NCBI RefSeq assembly: GCF_011516645.4
Contig: NZ_CP088285.1
Coordinates: 8,512,501 to 8,576,500, forward strand
Direction of reading: 5' to 3'
From: Bradyrhizobium septentrionale
Lineage (GTDB): Bacteria > Pseudomonadota > Alphaproteobacteria > Rhizobiales > Xanthobacteraceae
DNA: 64,000 nucleotides
In this document: positions 15,274 to 23,283 of the stretch, piece by piece
How the letters are laid out: every line of letters begins with the position of its first letter
How positions within the stretch are numbered: the stretch's first letter is position 1
Translations under genes and position numbers: made by a program
Notes under the pieces: generated by a model
Seen by the model: only the letters and a program-made list of their open reading frames with translations
What the model was told of the DNA's origin: nothing
Database searches by the model: none

Positions 15274-15464
15274 CCCTCACGCAGCTGCAACGCTACGAGC
15301 TCGCCCGCCGCAAGCTGGCCGATGGCAACATCGCCTTCATGGAGATGGTCACCCACAAGACCAATCCGATGACCCGCGAGGATCTCACCGCGCTGATCAA
15401 ACTCCGGCCGGAGCGCTACTCGCGCTTCTCCGGCTGGCTCGACGTCCTTCCCTCCCGCAACTGA
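15270..15464 (+). CDS. hypothetical protein (64 aa)
   Basis: ATG overlaps the upstream stop (ATGA). Helical (QLQRYELARRKLADG) with an Arg-rich C-terminal part. No family recognised. Confidence 0.6.
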   Translation: MTLTQLQRYELARRKLADGNIAFMEMVTHKTNPMTREDLTALIKLRPERYSRFSGWLDVLPSRN

Positions 15465-15480
15465 CAAGGAGACCCCGACC

Positions 15481-15705
15481 ATGGCTACCAAGATCAAGAC
15501 CTTCCGCCTCGGCTCGTCCCCAATGGTGTCCGCGCCCGGCATGGTGCGATGGGCGATCGCCGGCGCCAAGTTTCCGCGGGATCGCAAGACCGTCGCCAAC
15601 GTCATCGCTCAGACGTGGAGCGTCCCGATGGCCGCAGCGATCAAGCTCGTCACCCAGACCGTGCCCTTCACGGTCGAGGGCGAGACCGTCGTGTTCACCG
15701 CCTGA
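15481..15705 (+). CDS. hypothetical protein (74 aa)
   Basis: AAGGAGACCCCGACC precedes the ATG. KFPRDRKTVANVIAQTW may be a helix-turn-helix-like segment. No family recognised. Confidence 0.6.
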   Translation: MATKIKTFRLGSSPMVSAPGMVRWAIAGAKFPRDRKTVANVIAQTWSVPMAAAIKLVTQTVPFTVEGETVVFTA

Positions 15706-15718
15706 CAGGGAGCCCACC

Positions 15719-15961
15719 ATGAAAGTCTACCTGACCCGCACCAAGGCCGTGACCGTCGCCGACTATCCCGCCGCCTCCAAGGCGGTGCGCGCCTTCATCG
15801 AGAAGGGCGATCTCGGCGCGGGCTGCGGCTCCTCGCTGGAGGCCTTCACCGGCGGCAACATCGTCGACGGCAAGGGCAAGATGATCGCCCACGTCTCCTA
15901 CAACGGCCGCGTCTGGCCCGGCACCGAGTGGAAGCCGGGCCTCAAGCCGCTGTTCGGCTGA
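15719..15961 (+). CDS. hypothetical protein (80 aa)
   Basis: GGGAGCCC precedes the ATG. Mixed alpha/beta; the Trp-rich C-terminus (GRVWPGTEWKPGLKPLFG) is distinctive. No family recognised. Confidence 0.6.
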   Translation: MKVYLTRTKAVTVADYPAASKAVRAFIEKGDLGAGCGSSLEAFTGGNIVDGKGKMIAHVSYNGRVWPGTEWKPGLKPLFG

Positions 15962-15990
15962 CCCTCACCTCAACCCCCGATCTTCAACCC

Positions 15991-16013
15991 GGGCCGCCTT
16001 CGCAGGGCGGCCC
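15991..16013 (+). repeat. TTCGCAG-loop hairpin 2
   Basis: Eight-base stem GGGCCGCC/GGCGGCCC, followed by TTTGC and then the AAGGAGACC of the next gene. Confidence 0.85.
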
Positions 16014-16035
16014 TTTGCACAAGGAGACCATCCCA

Positions 16036-16488
16036 ATGACGACCAAAGCCATTTCCGCCGTCCTCGCCGACACCCGCAGCCCGGCTGCGCAGAAGGCATT
16101 CATCAACGCCTTCGCCGACGCGCCGCTGATCCCGCTCGAAGAGCAGATCGCGGACCTCGAGGCCAGGTTGGACGCCATGGTGCTCAAGGCCGAGACCGGC
16201 GCGCAGTGGGCCGAGATTTGCCGCATCGAGCGCAACGAGATGATCCCGCTGCTGCGCCAGAAAGCGGTGCCGGTCGACCCGATGCGCAAGACCGCCTCGT
16301 CGATCGAGCACGGCACCAAGTTCTCCAAGTCGCAGGTCCAGTGGATCATGGACCACGACTGGGCGGTGCGCTCGCTGATGGGCGCCGTCGTCGTGATCGA
16401 CCGCTTCACCTACAACGGATCGGCCTACGCCGAGTATTTCGTCTGGGCCGGCACCTTCAACGAGCTGCGCGACTGGGCGGGGTACTGA
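16036..16488 (+). CDS. hypothetical protein (150 aa)
   Basis: ATG at 16036 after AAGGAGACCATCCCA. Predicted coiled coil at residues 35-60 (EEQIADLEARLDAMVLKAE). The remainder is mixed alpha/beta. No family recognised. Confidence 0.65.
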   Translation: MTTKAISAVLADTRSPAAQKAFINAFADAPLIPLEEQIADLEARLDAMVLKAETGAQWAEICRIERNEMIPLLRQKAVPVDPMRKTASSIEHGTKFSKSQVQWIMDHDWAVRSLMGAVVVIDRFTYNGSAYAEYFVWAGTFNELRDWAGY

Positions 16489-16491
16489 GCC

Positions 16492-16710
16492 GTGGCCCTG
16501 CACACCATGGACGTCGACCGCGGCTTTAGGCGTGAGACGATTGTCACCTGCTTGGTCGATATCTCCTCCGGCGTTGCCGGTGAGATCACCTGTATCGAAT
16601 GCGGTGGCGATGGTGATTGGACCAAGTTTCACCCCGAGCCAGAGACGTTGACGGCGCCGATGCGGTGCATCGAGTGCAAGGGCACCGGGCGCATCTACGT
16701 GTCGATCTAG
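16492..16710 (+). CDS. DnaJ-like Cys-motif protein (72 aa)
   Basis: GTG at 16492 directly after the previous gene, or ATG at 16507. Two CxxCxG motifs (CIECGGDGDW and CIECKGTGRI) match half of a DnaJ-type zinc-binding region, so it probably binds one zinc ion. Function unknown. Confidence 0.6.
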   Translation: MALHTMDVDRGFRRETIVTCLVDISSGVAGEITCIECGGDGDWTKFHPEPETLTAPMRCIECKGTGRIYVSI

Positions 16711-16763
16711 GTGGTCCACCCCGGACACCTCTTTTCAACTCGCAACCCCAAGGAGACCATCCA

Positions 16764-17240
16764 ATGCGAAAGCCCAAGACAATCACCGTGCAGCGCGGCC
16801 GCGTCGTCGGAGAAGGCGCAACCAAGACGCTCGCCAACGCCGACCTCGCGAGCAAGATCGACTTCCTGTGCCACGCCGAGGGCGCGCACATCGAGGTGCG
16901 CTTCGGCCTCGTGCTGATCGTCTGTTCCGGCCCGACGGCCGAATGGAGCTACCAGGTCGTCGACCCCGCCCATGAGAGGGAGGGCAAGGTGTTCTATCAG
17001 AACGGCCTCGGCGGAAACCTCACCATGCGTCAGGCGATCTCCAGGGTCCGCCTCTACGCCGCGCAGCGCGACTGGAAACCGCAGATCGGCGACGACGAGG
17101 GCTTCATCGCCCGCGCCGAGTGCCAATCCGAGCAGGAACGCGACCTGCGCCACTGGATCAAATGGCAGCGCAGCTACGCCGATCTGATCAAAGCAGGCAA
17201 GACGCACGCCGAGGCCCACCAGCAGGCGACGGGGTACTGA
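16764..17240 (+). CDS. hypothetical protein (158 aa)
   Basis: ATG at 16764 after AAGGAGACCATCCA. The C-terminal half is helical and charged (RDLRHWIKWQRSYADLIK). No family recognised. Confidence 0.65.
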   Translation: MRKPKTITVQRGRVVGEGATKTLANADLASKIDFLCHAEGAHIEVRFGLVLIVCSGPTAEWSYQVVDPAHEREGKVFYQNGLGGNLTMRQAISRVRLYAAQRDWKPQIGDDEGFIARAECQSEQERDLRHWIKWQRSYADLIKAGKTHAEAHQQATGY

Positions 17241-17243
17241 GCG

Positions 17244-17520
17244 ATGACCCATCCCAACCTCCGCAACTTCATGGACCTGTCGACCGCGCATCTCTCGCCG
17301 ACGACAAAGCGAGAAAGTCTCCGGCGAGTTCGCCCTCAACCACTGGGTCGCCGCCACGCCCTACGGCTGGTTCCTGTACTGCGACGAGGAGAACGCCGAG
17401 GACTCGATCCCGGCCGATCTGTTCGCCTGCATGACCTACGCCCGCCAGAACGGCGCCGACTACGTGCTGTTCGATCAGGACGCCGACGCGCTCGACGATC
17501 TGCCGACCTTCGAGAACTAG
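17244..17520 (+). pseudogene. DUF5983-like gene with a frameshift
   Basis: The ATG frame encodes MTHPNLRNFMDLSTAHLSPT. Further on, a second frame encodes EKVSGEFALNHWVAATPYGW and then DLPTFEN to the stop at 17518. Together these resemble DUF5983 phage proteins. The frames meet near 17312 with a +1 shift, perhaps with a few codons lost. Confidence 0.6.
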
Positions 17521-17522
17521 CG

Positions 17523-17702
17523 ATGGGCCGGCACAAGGGCCGCGATCCTCCGAAGTCGCACTGCATCCGAGGTCACCGCCTGCACGGCAAGAACCTCTAC
17601 GTCCAACCCGACGGCGCCCGCGTGTGCCGTCGGTGTCGCGCTCTGAGCAAGATGGACTACCTCCGCCGCCTTCGCGGCACATCACCAAGGAGAAAACGAT
17701 GA
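17523..17702 (+). CDS. HNH-like zinc-ribbon protein (59 aa)
   Basis: ATG at 17523. The pattern CIRGHRLHGKNLYVQPDG then CRRCR resembles the Cys/His motif at the start of small phage HNH nucleases, but there is no HNH catalytic block. The rest is basic. Probably a DNA-binding ribbon or nuclease fragment. Confidence 0.55.
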   Translation: MGRHKGRDPPKSHCIRGHRLHGKNLYVQPDGARVCRRCRALSKMDYLRRLRGTSPRRKR

Positions 17703-18004
17703 TGACCATTGCATATGACGTGACCGTCCGCCGCATCGGATACGGCGGTGGCGACATCCGGCTCCACGTGTTCGCTGCCAGCGAGCAGATGGCAATGGAT
17801 CGCGCCGTCGATCAAGCCAAGCGCAAGAGCGCCATGCCACCGCGTCACCGCCGCTACGCGGTGTTCGCTGCGGTGGCGTGCGAGGTGTCGCTCGACCAGA
17901 GCCGCACCCGCCACGCCGCCCCCTTCGCCAAGACCGACCGCGGCTTCATGCGCCGCGCCGAGCGCCAGTCGAAGCAGATCGTTCGCAGCGCCTGCTTCGC
18001 CTGA
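17699..18004 (+). CDS. hypothetical protein (101 aa)
   Basis: ATG at 17699 after CCAAGGAGAAAACG; overlaps the previous stop. Very basic (RRIGYGG, KRKSAMPPRHRRY, RRAERQSKQIVR). Possibly nucleic-acid binding. No family recognised. Confidence 0.6.
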   Translation: MMTIAYDVTVRRIGYGGGDIRLHVFAASEQMAMDRAVDQAKRKSAMPPRHRRYAVFAAVACEVSLDQSRTRHAAPFAKTDRGFMRRAERQSKQIVRSACFA

Positions 18005-18035
18005 TCCACCAACCCAAGTCAGCAAGGAGACCACC

Positions 18036-18461
18036 ATGCCGAAAAGCAACTGCAAGCACTTCCCCAACGCCGATGACCACTGCCTCGTATGCGAGACCGA
18101 GCAGCGCGCGGCGATGCGGTCCAGCGTCTACAACGACGAGCGCTCCACGTTCGCGCTGCACGCCGTGACCGCCTTCCGAGATGTCTGCCCCGGCAGCCGG
18201 AACGAAGATGGCAGCCCGCTGATCGAGGAGGCCGTCGGCGACCTGATCGCCAACCTGATGCACCTGTGCGTCAAGCACGGCGTCGACCCGCTCAAGCAGA
18301 TCAAGAACGGCGTCTGCCACTTCGCGGTCGAGACCATCGAGCCCGACGGCGTGAGCCATGAGGCGCAGTTCAACTACACCGTCTACGCCAGACCGTACGC
18401 CTCCGGCGAGAGCTGGCAGCTGTTCGACTGGCGGAACCCGCCCGCATCGAGGGAGACGTGA
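18036..18461 (+). CDS. hypothetical protein (141 aa)
   Basis: ATG at 18036 after AAGGAGACCACC. Starts with a His/Cys cluster (CKHFPNADDHCLVCE) that may bind zinc; the helical middle is acidic. No family recognised. Confidence 0.65.
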   Translation: MPKSNCKHFPNADDHCLVCETEQRAAMRSSVYNDERSTFALHAVTAFRDVCPGSRNEDGSPLIEEAVGDLIANLMHLCVKHGVDPLKQIKNGVCHFAVETIEPDGVSHEAQFNYTVYARPYASGESWQLFDWRNPPASRET

Positions 18462-18464
18462 GCG

Positions 18465-18554
18465 ATGCCCGTCACGACCATCGCCGCCATCGTCCTCGCC
18501 TTCATCGTCATCAGCGCGCTCTGCGCGCATCGCTACGGGAGACCGCATCCATGA
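18465..18554 (+). CDS. small membrane protein (29 aa)
   Basis: ATG at 18465. One membrane segment (TTIAAIVLAFIVISALCA) followed by a basic tail. Its stop overlaps the next start. Function unknown. Confidence 0.45.
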   Translation: MPVTTIAAIVLAFIVISALCAHRYGRPHP

Positions 18555-18838
18555 CCAAGACGCTCACGTCCGGCGACCGGGTCGCTTACGCCGCATCGTT
18601 CCTCAAGAGCACCGGGCAACACACCGGCGCCGCGCCACAGCGGCGCGGCACCTTTGTTTCCTATTGGGTATCCAACCCGGACTTCGCCCGCGTGCACTGG
18701 GACGATTTCGAGCAGATCGCTCCTCAGCTCGCCGAGCAGTATGGCGATGATTACGTGGCCGACGCCCGGTCCTGCGGATCACTCGTCCATGCCAAGAACA
18801 TCGCAAAGATCGGGTCGGCGCGTTTCGCGCTGACGTGA
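18551..18838 (+). CDS. hypothetical protein (95 aa)
   Basis: ATG at 18551 overlaps the previous stop. The first part (LTSGDRVAYAASFLKSTG...RRGTFVSYW) looks like a small beta-barrel; the C-terminus is mixed. No family recognised. Confidence 0.6.
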   Translation: MTKTLTSGDRVAYAASFLKSTGQHTGAAPQRRGTFVSYWVSNPDFARVHWDDFEQIAPQLAEQYGDDYVADARSCGSLVHAKNIAKIGSARFALT

Positions 18839-18863
18839 CCGGCGTGTTCGAGGTCGTGGCGTC

Positions 18864-19019
18864 ATGAGCTACCACGAGCGGGACGTGCGTCCCACCGACT
18901 GGGTGCTGACGCTCGCTGACGGCACCACCAAGACCGTCACCATCTACGACAACCGCCATCTCCGCGAGGAGATGGCACGGCTCGGCGCCAAGCGCGCCGA
19001 GCCGACCGAGGCCATCTGA
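18864..19019 (+). CDS. hypothetical protein (51 aa)
   Basis: ATG at 18864. Beta-rich first half (DWVLTLADGTTKTVTIYD), helical charged second half. No family recognised. Confidence 0.5.
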   Translation: MSYHERDVRPTDWVLTLADGTTKTVTIYDNRHLREEMARLGAKRAEPTEAI

Positions 19020-19037
19020 CATCAACAGGAGACTGCC

Positions 19038-19283
19038 ATGAATACCGAGATCAAGACGCTCGAAGATTTCGAGCGCGCCTGCAACGCGCACGACCTCACC
19101 TACGCCTACTCAGATGATGGCGAATGCTACAGGCGAGGCCGCAACAGCGAGGCGCGCATCGAGAAGGCCGCGGAGAACTTCCCCCGCGCAGACGTGGAGC
19201 GCATCTGGAATGCGATGGTCGACCGCAGGCTGGTCGACTTTGCCCGTGCCGCCTTCTATTGGCGCTGGCCCAACAAGGGCTGA
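19038..19283 (+). CDS. hypothetical protein (81 aa)
   Basis: CAGGAGAC precedes the ATG. Helical (LEDFERACNAHDL, VERIWNAMVDRRLVDFA) and ends in FYWRWPNKG. No family recognised. Confidence 0.65.
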   Translation: MNTEIKTLEDFERACNAHDLTYAYSDDGECYRRGRNSEARIEKAAENFPRADVERIWNAMVDRRLVDFARAAFYWRWPNKG

Positions 19284-19305
19284 CCATCACCCCACCACCA
19301 AACCC

Positions 19306-19322
19306 GCCGTTTCGCAGACGGC
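19306..19322 (+). repeat. TTCGCAG-loop hairpin 3
   Basis: Stem GCCGT/ACGGC, then AAGGAGACC 5 nt downstream. Confidence 0.8.
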
Positions 19323-19340
19323 AATCAAGGAGACCATCCC

Positions 19341-19631
19341 ATGAAGTCCATCGTCCCGAACTACCCGATGCCCTCGCAGTCGATCCTCGTCCCCAACGAG
19401 ACCGAGGTCCGCGTCCGCCTCTGGGCGACGTCCTCCGTAACCATCTCGTGGGTCGAGATGGGCATGATCCTGGCCGCGCACGTTGTGCTCGGCTTCCTGA
19501 TCGGCCTTGCGACGACGACCCGGCGGCATTCGCCGCCGCCGTCGTTGCGATCTGCTCGCGCTCCGGCGGATCGCCGGCGGACCGAGAACACCTCCAGCAG
19601 TTCGGAGCGACGTGTCTCAACGCCAGCATGA
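19341..19631 (+). CDS. membrane protein with an aberrant C-terminus
   Basis: ATG at 19341 with hairpin and AAGGAGACC upstream. Residues 1-55 look native and include one membrane segment (MGMILAAHVVLGFLIGLA). From about residue 58 the product turns into low-quality Ser/Arg/Pro sequence while another frame becomes coding-like (see 19514). A deletion or frameshift has probably replaced its C-terminus. Confidence 0.5.
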   Translation: MKSIVPNYPMPSQSILVPNETEVRVRLWATSSVTISWVEMGMILAAHVVLGFLIGLATTTRRHSPPPSLRSARAPADRRRTENTSSSSERRVSTPA

Positions 19632-19729
19632 ACGGCGCCGACGCCGCCCTTCGAGCGTTCCTCGCAGCTGACTGGGAGCTCTTCACCGGGCATCCGCCCT
19701 GTCAGTACGTCGCACCTCGCGACAAGTAA
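19514..19729 (+). pseudogene. gene remnant without a start
   Basis: This frame gives DDDPAAFAAAVVAICSRSGG, then an Ala-rich helical C-terminus ending PPCQYVAPRDK. It reads like real protein but has no start or ribosome site. Either the 3' end of 19341 shifted by one frame or the tail of a second gene fused to it by deletion. Confidence 0.5.
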
Positions 19730-19739
19730 CCCACTCACC

Positions 19740-19754
19740 CCCGTTCGCAGCGGG
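19740..19754 (+). repeat. TTCGCAG-loop hairpin 4
   Basis: Four-base stem CCCG/CGGG, weakest of the well-paired copies. AAGGAGACC follows 6 nt later. Confidence 0.65.
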
Positions 19755-19775
19755 CTCAACAAGGAGACCGCCATC

Positions 19776-19953
19776 ATGACGAACGAAGATCGCCGACAGC
19801 ACGGCCGCGCCGTGCTGCAGACTTACGAGGCCCTGCCGGGCGTCGAGACCCGCGCCGATGGCGCCCGACCTCCGCCACACCGTGTCGATCGACGTGTTCG
19901 CGAAAGCGGTCAGCCTGTCGGAGACGCACTTCCATGCCGAGGCAGGCCGATGA
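19776..19953 (+). pseudogene. frameshifted small gene
   Basis: Starts well (AAGGAGACCGCCATC then ATG; MTNEDRRQHGRAVLQTYEA). After about codon 28 the native-looking sequence (APDLRHTVSIDVFAKAVSL, ending HAEAGR at 19953) is in the +1 frame. A separate 31-aa gene from the ATG at 19857 is the alternative. Confidence 0.5.
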
Positions 19954-20116
19954 GGAAATCCCTAATTATCCAGATGACACCACAATACACAGCATCTAGG
20001 AATATAAGCTAAACAACTGATTTTGCGGCGCTTTCCATACCATGAGTTTTCAGAAGCTTGCGAGACGCAGCAACAGACGCAGTGATTGACGCCGAACCGA
20101 ATCTCTGCGCATAAAC

Positions 20117-20173
20117 GAACATCCGCTTGCAGGCGGGGTGTTGTCTGTTCCGTATCCAAGCGGGCGGATGTTC
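20117..20173. repeat. 10-bp inverted repeat
   Basis: GAACATCCGC (20117-20126) and GCGGATGTTC (20164-20173) with a GC-rich loop. Upstream of the gene at 20332; possibly regulatory or part of an insert end. Confidence 0.4.
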
Positions 20174-20331
20174 TGCCTAGAAGTCCCGCCTCGGCTCCAC
20201 ACCGGGGCGGGCACGGCCCCTTAAAAGGAGAGCCGGATCGCAAGCCCGAACTTGGGAATGCGGGAAGCGCAGTCAGATGCCTCCCCTCCTAAAGACAGGC
20301 GGCGATTCGGTCAACGGGAAACTGTGACTCG

Positions 20332-21111
20332 ATGGATCGCAAAGAGACTGTCTACGAAATGCTAGAGCGTCGAGAACGCGAACTTACGCATGAACTCGCC
20401 GGGCTAAAGGGTGAGATTGATGTGCGCGAGAACGAACTTGCGCACGTTCGATCAGCTAGACGGCAGATTGATATGCTGGGCGGTAATGACGCCGCGCGAT
20501 TTGGCAAACTTTCCGGCGTCGCTGCAACAGGAAATCCAATCGAAGATTCCGCCAGTGGACCGACCCTTGAAGGCGTCGTTAATGTTGCAATTGGCGTTGG
20601 CTCACTCATAGCAAAAACATCTAGGATTATAGCGGAAGCACAAGACCGCAATCCATTTTTGCAGTTCGAGGGTCTCACGATTAAACAACTAATCGTCAAA
20701 GCCCTAGGTGACCATTTCCTGAATGGCGCTTCTGCCAGCGAGCTTCGAGATTTCATTGAAAATGCGTATGACCGGAATATCGAGCGGTCTAGTCTGACGC
20801 CGCAGTTGTCGCGACTTAGGGACGAAGGAGTCGTCGAATATTTTCAGCCGCAGAGCGAAACCGAAACCGGACCAAAAGCCTTTGTGGTCGCCCGCCAGTT
20901 TAATTCAGCTATTCGTCGTTTCCCGCTTGGCGCTGAGCTTGTGGTTCCGGACGACGCTGATGCACTTCGTATTCTCAAGAAAGAATTAGAGCCGCGTGAG
21001 CTTGAGGATTTGATAAAGCGCCGCTGGATCGTTCCGCATGGCGCGGGCCTTTGGAGACTCGCGCACCAGGGTTCCAACCATCCTACTTTGATTGAGGGAA
21101 AAGCAGGGTGA
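20332..21111 (+). CDS. coiled-coil/winged-helix hypothetical protein (259 aa)
   Basis: ATG at 20332. Residues 5-50 form a coiled coil (LERRERELTHELAGLKGEID). Residues about 115-165 (LTIKQLIVKALGDHF, ASELRDFIEN, LTPQLSRLRDEGVVEY) read as a winged helix. Base use is unlike its neighbours, so it came with the insert. Might be a regulator; no family named. Confidence 0.65.
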   Translation: MDRKETVYEMLERRERELTHELAGLKGEIDVRENELAHVRSARRQIDMLGGNDAARFGKLSGVAATGNPIEDSASGPTLEGVVNVAIGVGSLIAKTSRIIAEAQDRNPFLQFEGLTIKQLIVKALGDHFLNGASASELRDFIENAYDRNIERSSLTPQLSRLRDEGVVEYFQPQSETETGPKAFVVARQFNSAIRRFPLGAELVVPDDADALRILKKELEPRELEDLIKRRWIVPHGAGLWRLAHQGSNHPTLIEGKAG

Positions 21112-21356
21112 ACGAAATACCGACTGCATCCGGGCCGTGGCACCGGTGCAGTGGGCAGCGAAAGGGTGGAGACCCGAGTAGCAATCTTGAGGCGCGAAAC
21201 GGGGCGGTCACGGTAAGCCCCGAAGGAGGGTAACATGCAACAACGTGGTTGAGGCATGAAACGTGGCGCGTCATCGGGCTGGACCCCGGTGGCGCGTTAC
21301 GCGCTTATCTACTAGATAGTCGTTAACTCTCAAGAATCGAGGCTAGACTAATATCA

Positions 21357-21527
21357 ATGGCCAATCAACGTGACGAACCATATAGCGAACAAGAAGCGCA
21401 ACGCCGTTTTCTCGTCACACTCAAGACAGCGCTGAATACCCCACCAAAGCCGCTCAAAATGATGCCTCGCAAAGGCGTGGCTGCTCAATCCAAGAAACGC
21501 CGCAAGACGGCTAAGAAGTCCGCTTAG
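21357..21527 (+). CDS. small transposon-associated protein (56 aa)
   Basis: MANQRDEPYSEQEAQRRF is the start of a small protein often found beside IS1595-like transposases in rhizobia (from memory of the family). The C-terminus is Lys/Arg-rich (KKRRKTAKKSA). It stands 54 bp from the convergent transposase remnant. Confidence 0.6.
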   Translation: MANQRDEPYSEQEAQRRFLVTLKTALNTPPKPLKMMPRKGVAAQSKKRRKTAKKSA

Positions 21528-21580
21528 GGCGTTTCTTCCGCCAGCGCAGAAACCTGCCGGCCTGATATCTAAAGACCGGC

Positions 21581-21895
21581 TCAGTGAGTTTGATGATAGG
21601 TCAGGCGCTTGCCTTCCACGGCCTTGATTGCGGCTTTGGTGCGGTCGGTATCGCTGTAGCCAAGACCAACACGATGGTTGTAGCGGAAATCAAACTCGGC
21701 AAGGTAGCGATGCAAATGCTTTTCTTTGCAATGCTGGTAGACACCAGTCATGCCGCGCTTGAAGATCGAAAATGATCCTTCGATCGTGTTCGTGTGAACG
21801 TCTCCGCGAGCATATTCCTTGGCGCTATGTCGCACGGTTTCATGCGAAGCAAAATGCTGATCCGCGCCGCTGTAAAGTTTGCTTTCGTCCGTCAT
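21581..21895 (-). pseudogene. IS1595/ISXO2-type transposase, 3' remnant
   Basis: The minus strand from 21895 encodes MTDESKLYSGADQHFASHET, then NTIEGSFSIFKRGMTGVYQH and AEFDFRYNHR before the stop. These are the C-terminal catalytic blocks of ISXO2-like (IS1595) transposases. The N-terminal part is missing and the frame runs straight into element DNA. Confidence 0.75.
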
Positions 21896-22603
21896 CAAGG
21901 TCCTGATCGCCTGCGAGTACACCGGCACCGTGCGGCGCGCATTCGCCGCACGGGGCCATGCTGTCTGGTCCTGCGACCTGCTTCCCTCGCTCGATGGCAG
22001 CAACCGCCACATCGTCGACGACGTCCGCAACGTGCTCGACGGCGACTGGGACTTCCTCATGGTGGCGCACCCGCCGTGCACCCGGCTCGCGAACAGCGGC
22101 GTGCGCTGGCTCGACGAGCCGCCCGGTCGACTGACACGGCCGAGCACTACTCGACGAAGGAGATCGCCGCCTACGCCACGATGAACCGGCGCGAGCGCCT
22201 GGACTTCATCTGGTTCAAGCTCGAGGAAGGCGCCAAGCTGTTCTCCACGCTCTGGGACGCGAAGATACCGCGCAAAGTGCTGGAGAACCCGGTGATGCAC
22301 AAGCACGCCAAGAAGCGCATCCGTCGCTACCGCGAGTTCTCGCAGTCGATCCAGCCGTGGATGTTCGGCGACTTCGAGACCAAGCGGACCTGCTTCTGGA
22401 CCGACTTCGAGGGCGAGGACGCGCCGCCGCTCAAGCCGACGTACCGGACGATGGAGGAGTGCCGCAGGGCACTCAACCTGCCGCGCGGCGCCAAGCCGGT
22501 CGACCGCGTCCACAAGGCAGCACCCGGCCCGAAGCGATGGGCCGAGCGCAGCAAGTTCTTCCCCAAGGTGGCGGAGCAACTCGCCATCCAATACGCCGGA
22601 TAA
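21890..22603 (+). pseudogene. cytosine-methyltransferase-like phage protein, 5' end lost and frameshifted
   Basis: KVLIACEYTGTVRRAFAARG, DLLPSLDG and FLMVAHPPCTRLANSGVRWL follow a widespread phage family related to DNA cytosine methyltransferases (GxxS-like loop, PPC). The native start was removed by the insert. At about 22130 the frame shifts (a missing G in CCCGG would restore PPGSTDTAEHYSTKEI). The second half to 22603 is intact. Confidence 0.7.
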
Positions 22604-22608
22604 CCCGC

Positions 22609-22625
22609 CCCGTTTCGCAGACGGG
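22609..22625 (+). repeat. TTCGCAG-loop hairpin 5
   Basis: Stem CCCGT/ACGGG; a CCAGGAGACC site follows 5 nt later. Confidence 0.8.
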
Positions 22626-22646
22626 CAACACCAGGAGACCAACCAC

Positions 22647-22904
22647 ATGAAGATTCTTTACCAATACGTCGCCCCGAAGGTCGGCGCGAAGATCAGGCTG
22701 ATCGAGGGGACGGCGTTCGTGCCGGCAACGCCGTTCCAGCCGGCGACCGAGCGCAGGGCCTTCGCCGTCACGCTCGACATCCCCGGCGAGTACGCCACGT
22801 TCGAGCGCTACCACGACGTCGAGTACGCGGCCGGCGCCTTCATCAGTACCTGTGAGATGTTCGGCGACGTCATGATGCGCAATCAGGTGGTGTTCGTCCC
22901 ATGA
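22647..22904 (+). CDS. hypothetical protein (85 aa)
   Basis: ATG at 22647 after AGGAGACCAACCAC. Beta-rich first half, aromatic middle (GEYATFERYHDVEY). Stop overlaps the next start. No family recognised. Confidence 0.65.
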   Translation: MKILYQYVAPKVGAKIRLIEGTAFVPATPFQPATERRAFAVTLDIPGEYATFERYHDVEYAAGAFISTCEMFGDVMMRNQVVFVP

Positions 22905-23206
22905 GGAGGAGCAACGTCGGACCGCTGGTCGACGAGCTGGGCCTGCTGGAGGCCCAGATTGCCGACATCGAGACCAAGGCCCAGCCGCTGCGTGACCAGA
23001 TCAAGGCCATGGGCGCCGGCGCCTATGAGGGCGATCTATTCCGCGCGGTCGTCTCCGAATACGAGCGCAAGAACCTCAACATGAAGGCGGTGAAGAAAAA
23101 GCTCTCCCCGCAGTTCATCCGTGCCCACACCAAATACACGCCGACCACGAGCCTCACCGTCAACGGGCGCAATGCGATCGACGTGACCACCGAGGGCGAC
23201 GATTAG
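22901..23206 (+). CDS. conserved phage protein (101 aa)
   Basis: ATG overlaps the previous stop (ATGA). N-terminal coiled coil (LGLLEAQIADIETKAQPL), then AYEGDLFRAVVSEYERKNLN and KKLSPQFIRAHT, a pattern I know from many phage proteins of unknown function. A DNA-bound or scaffold role is possible. Confidence 0.65.
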   Translation: MRRSNVGPLVDELGLLEAQIADIETKAQPLRDQIKAMGAGAYEGDLFRAVVSEYERKNLNMKAVKKKLSPQFIRAHTKYTPTTSLTVNGRNAIDVTTEGDD

Positions 23207-23228
23207 TCGCCTTCCACGACCCGGCACT

Positions 23229-23245
23229 GGGCCTTCGCAGGGCCC
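23229..23245 (+). repeat. TTCGCAG-loop hairpin 6
   Basis: Stem GGGCC/GGCCC, about 26 nt before AAGGAGACC. Confidence 0.8.
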
Positions 23246-23283
23246 GGGCCGGAGACCTGCAACCTCAAACAAGGAGACCAACC

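Larger units (their letters stand above)
19954..21893. mobile_element. AT-richer inserted segment
   Basis: Codon and base use change sharply: A/T-ending codons, TTT, ATA and AAA are frequent, and there are no conserved hairpins or AAGGAGACC sites. It carries two intact genes and the 3' part of a transposase, and it interrupts damaged element genes on both sides. In 19954-20331 there is no gene, only an inverted repeat (20117-20126 / 20164-20173). Exact ends and any target duplication could not be set. Confidence 0.55.
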
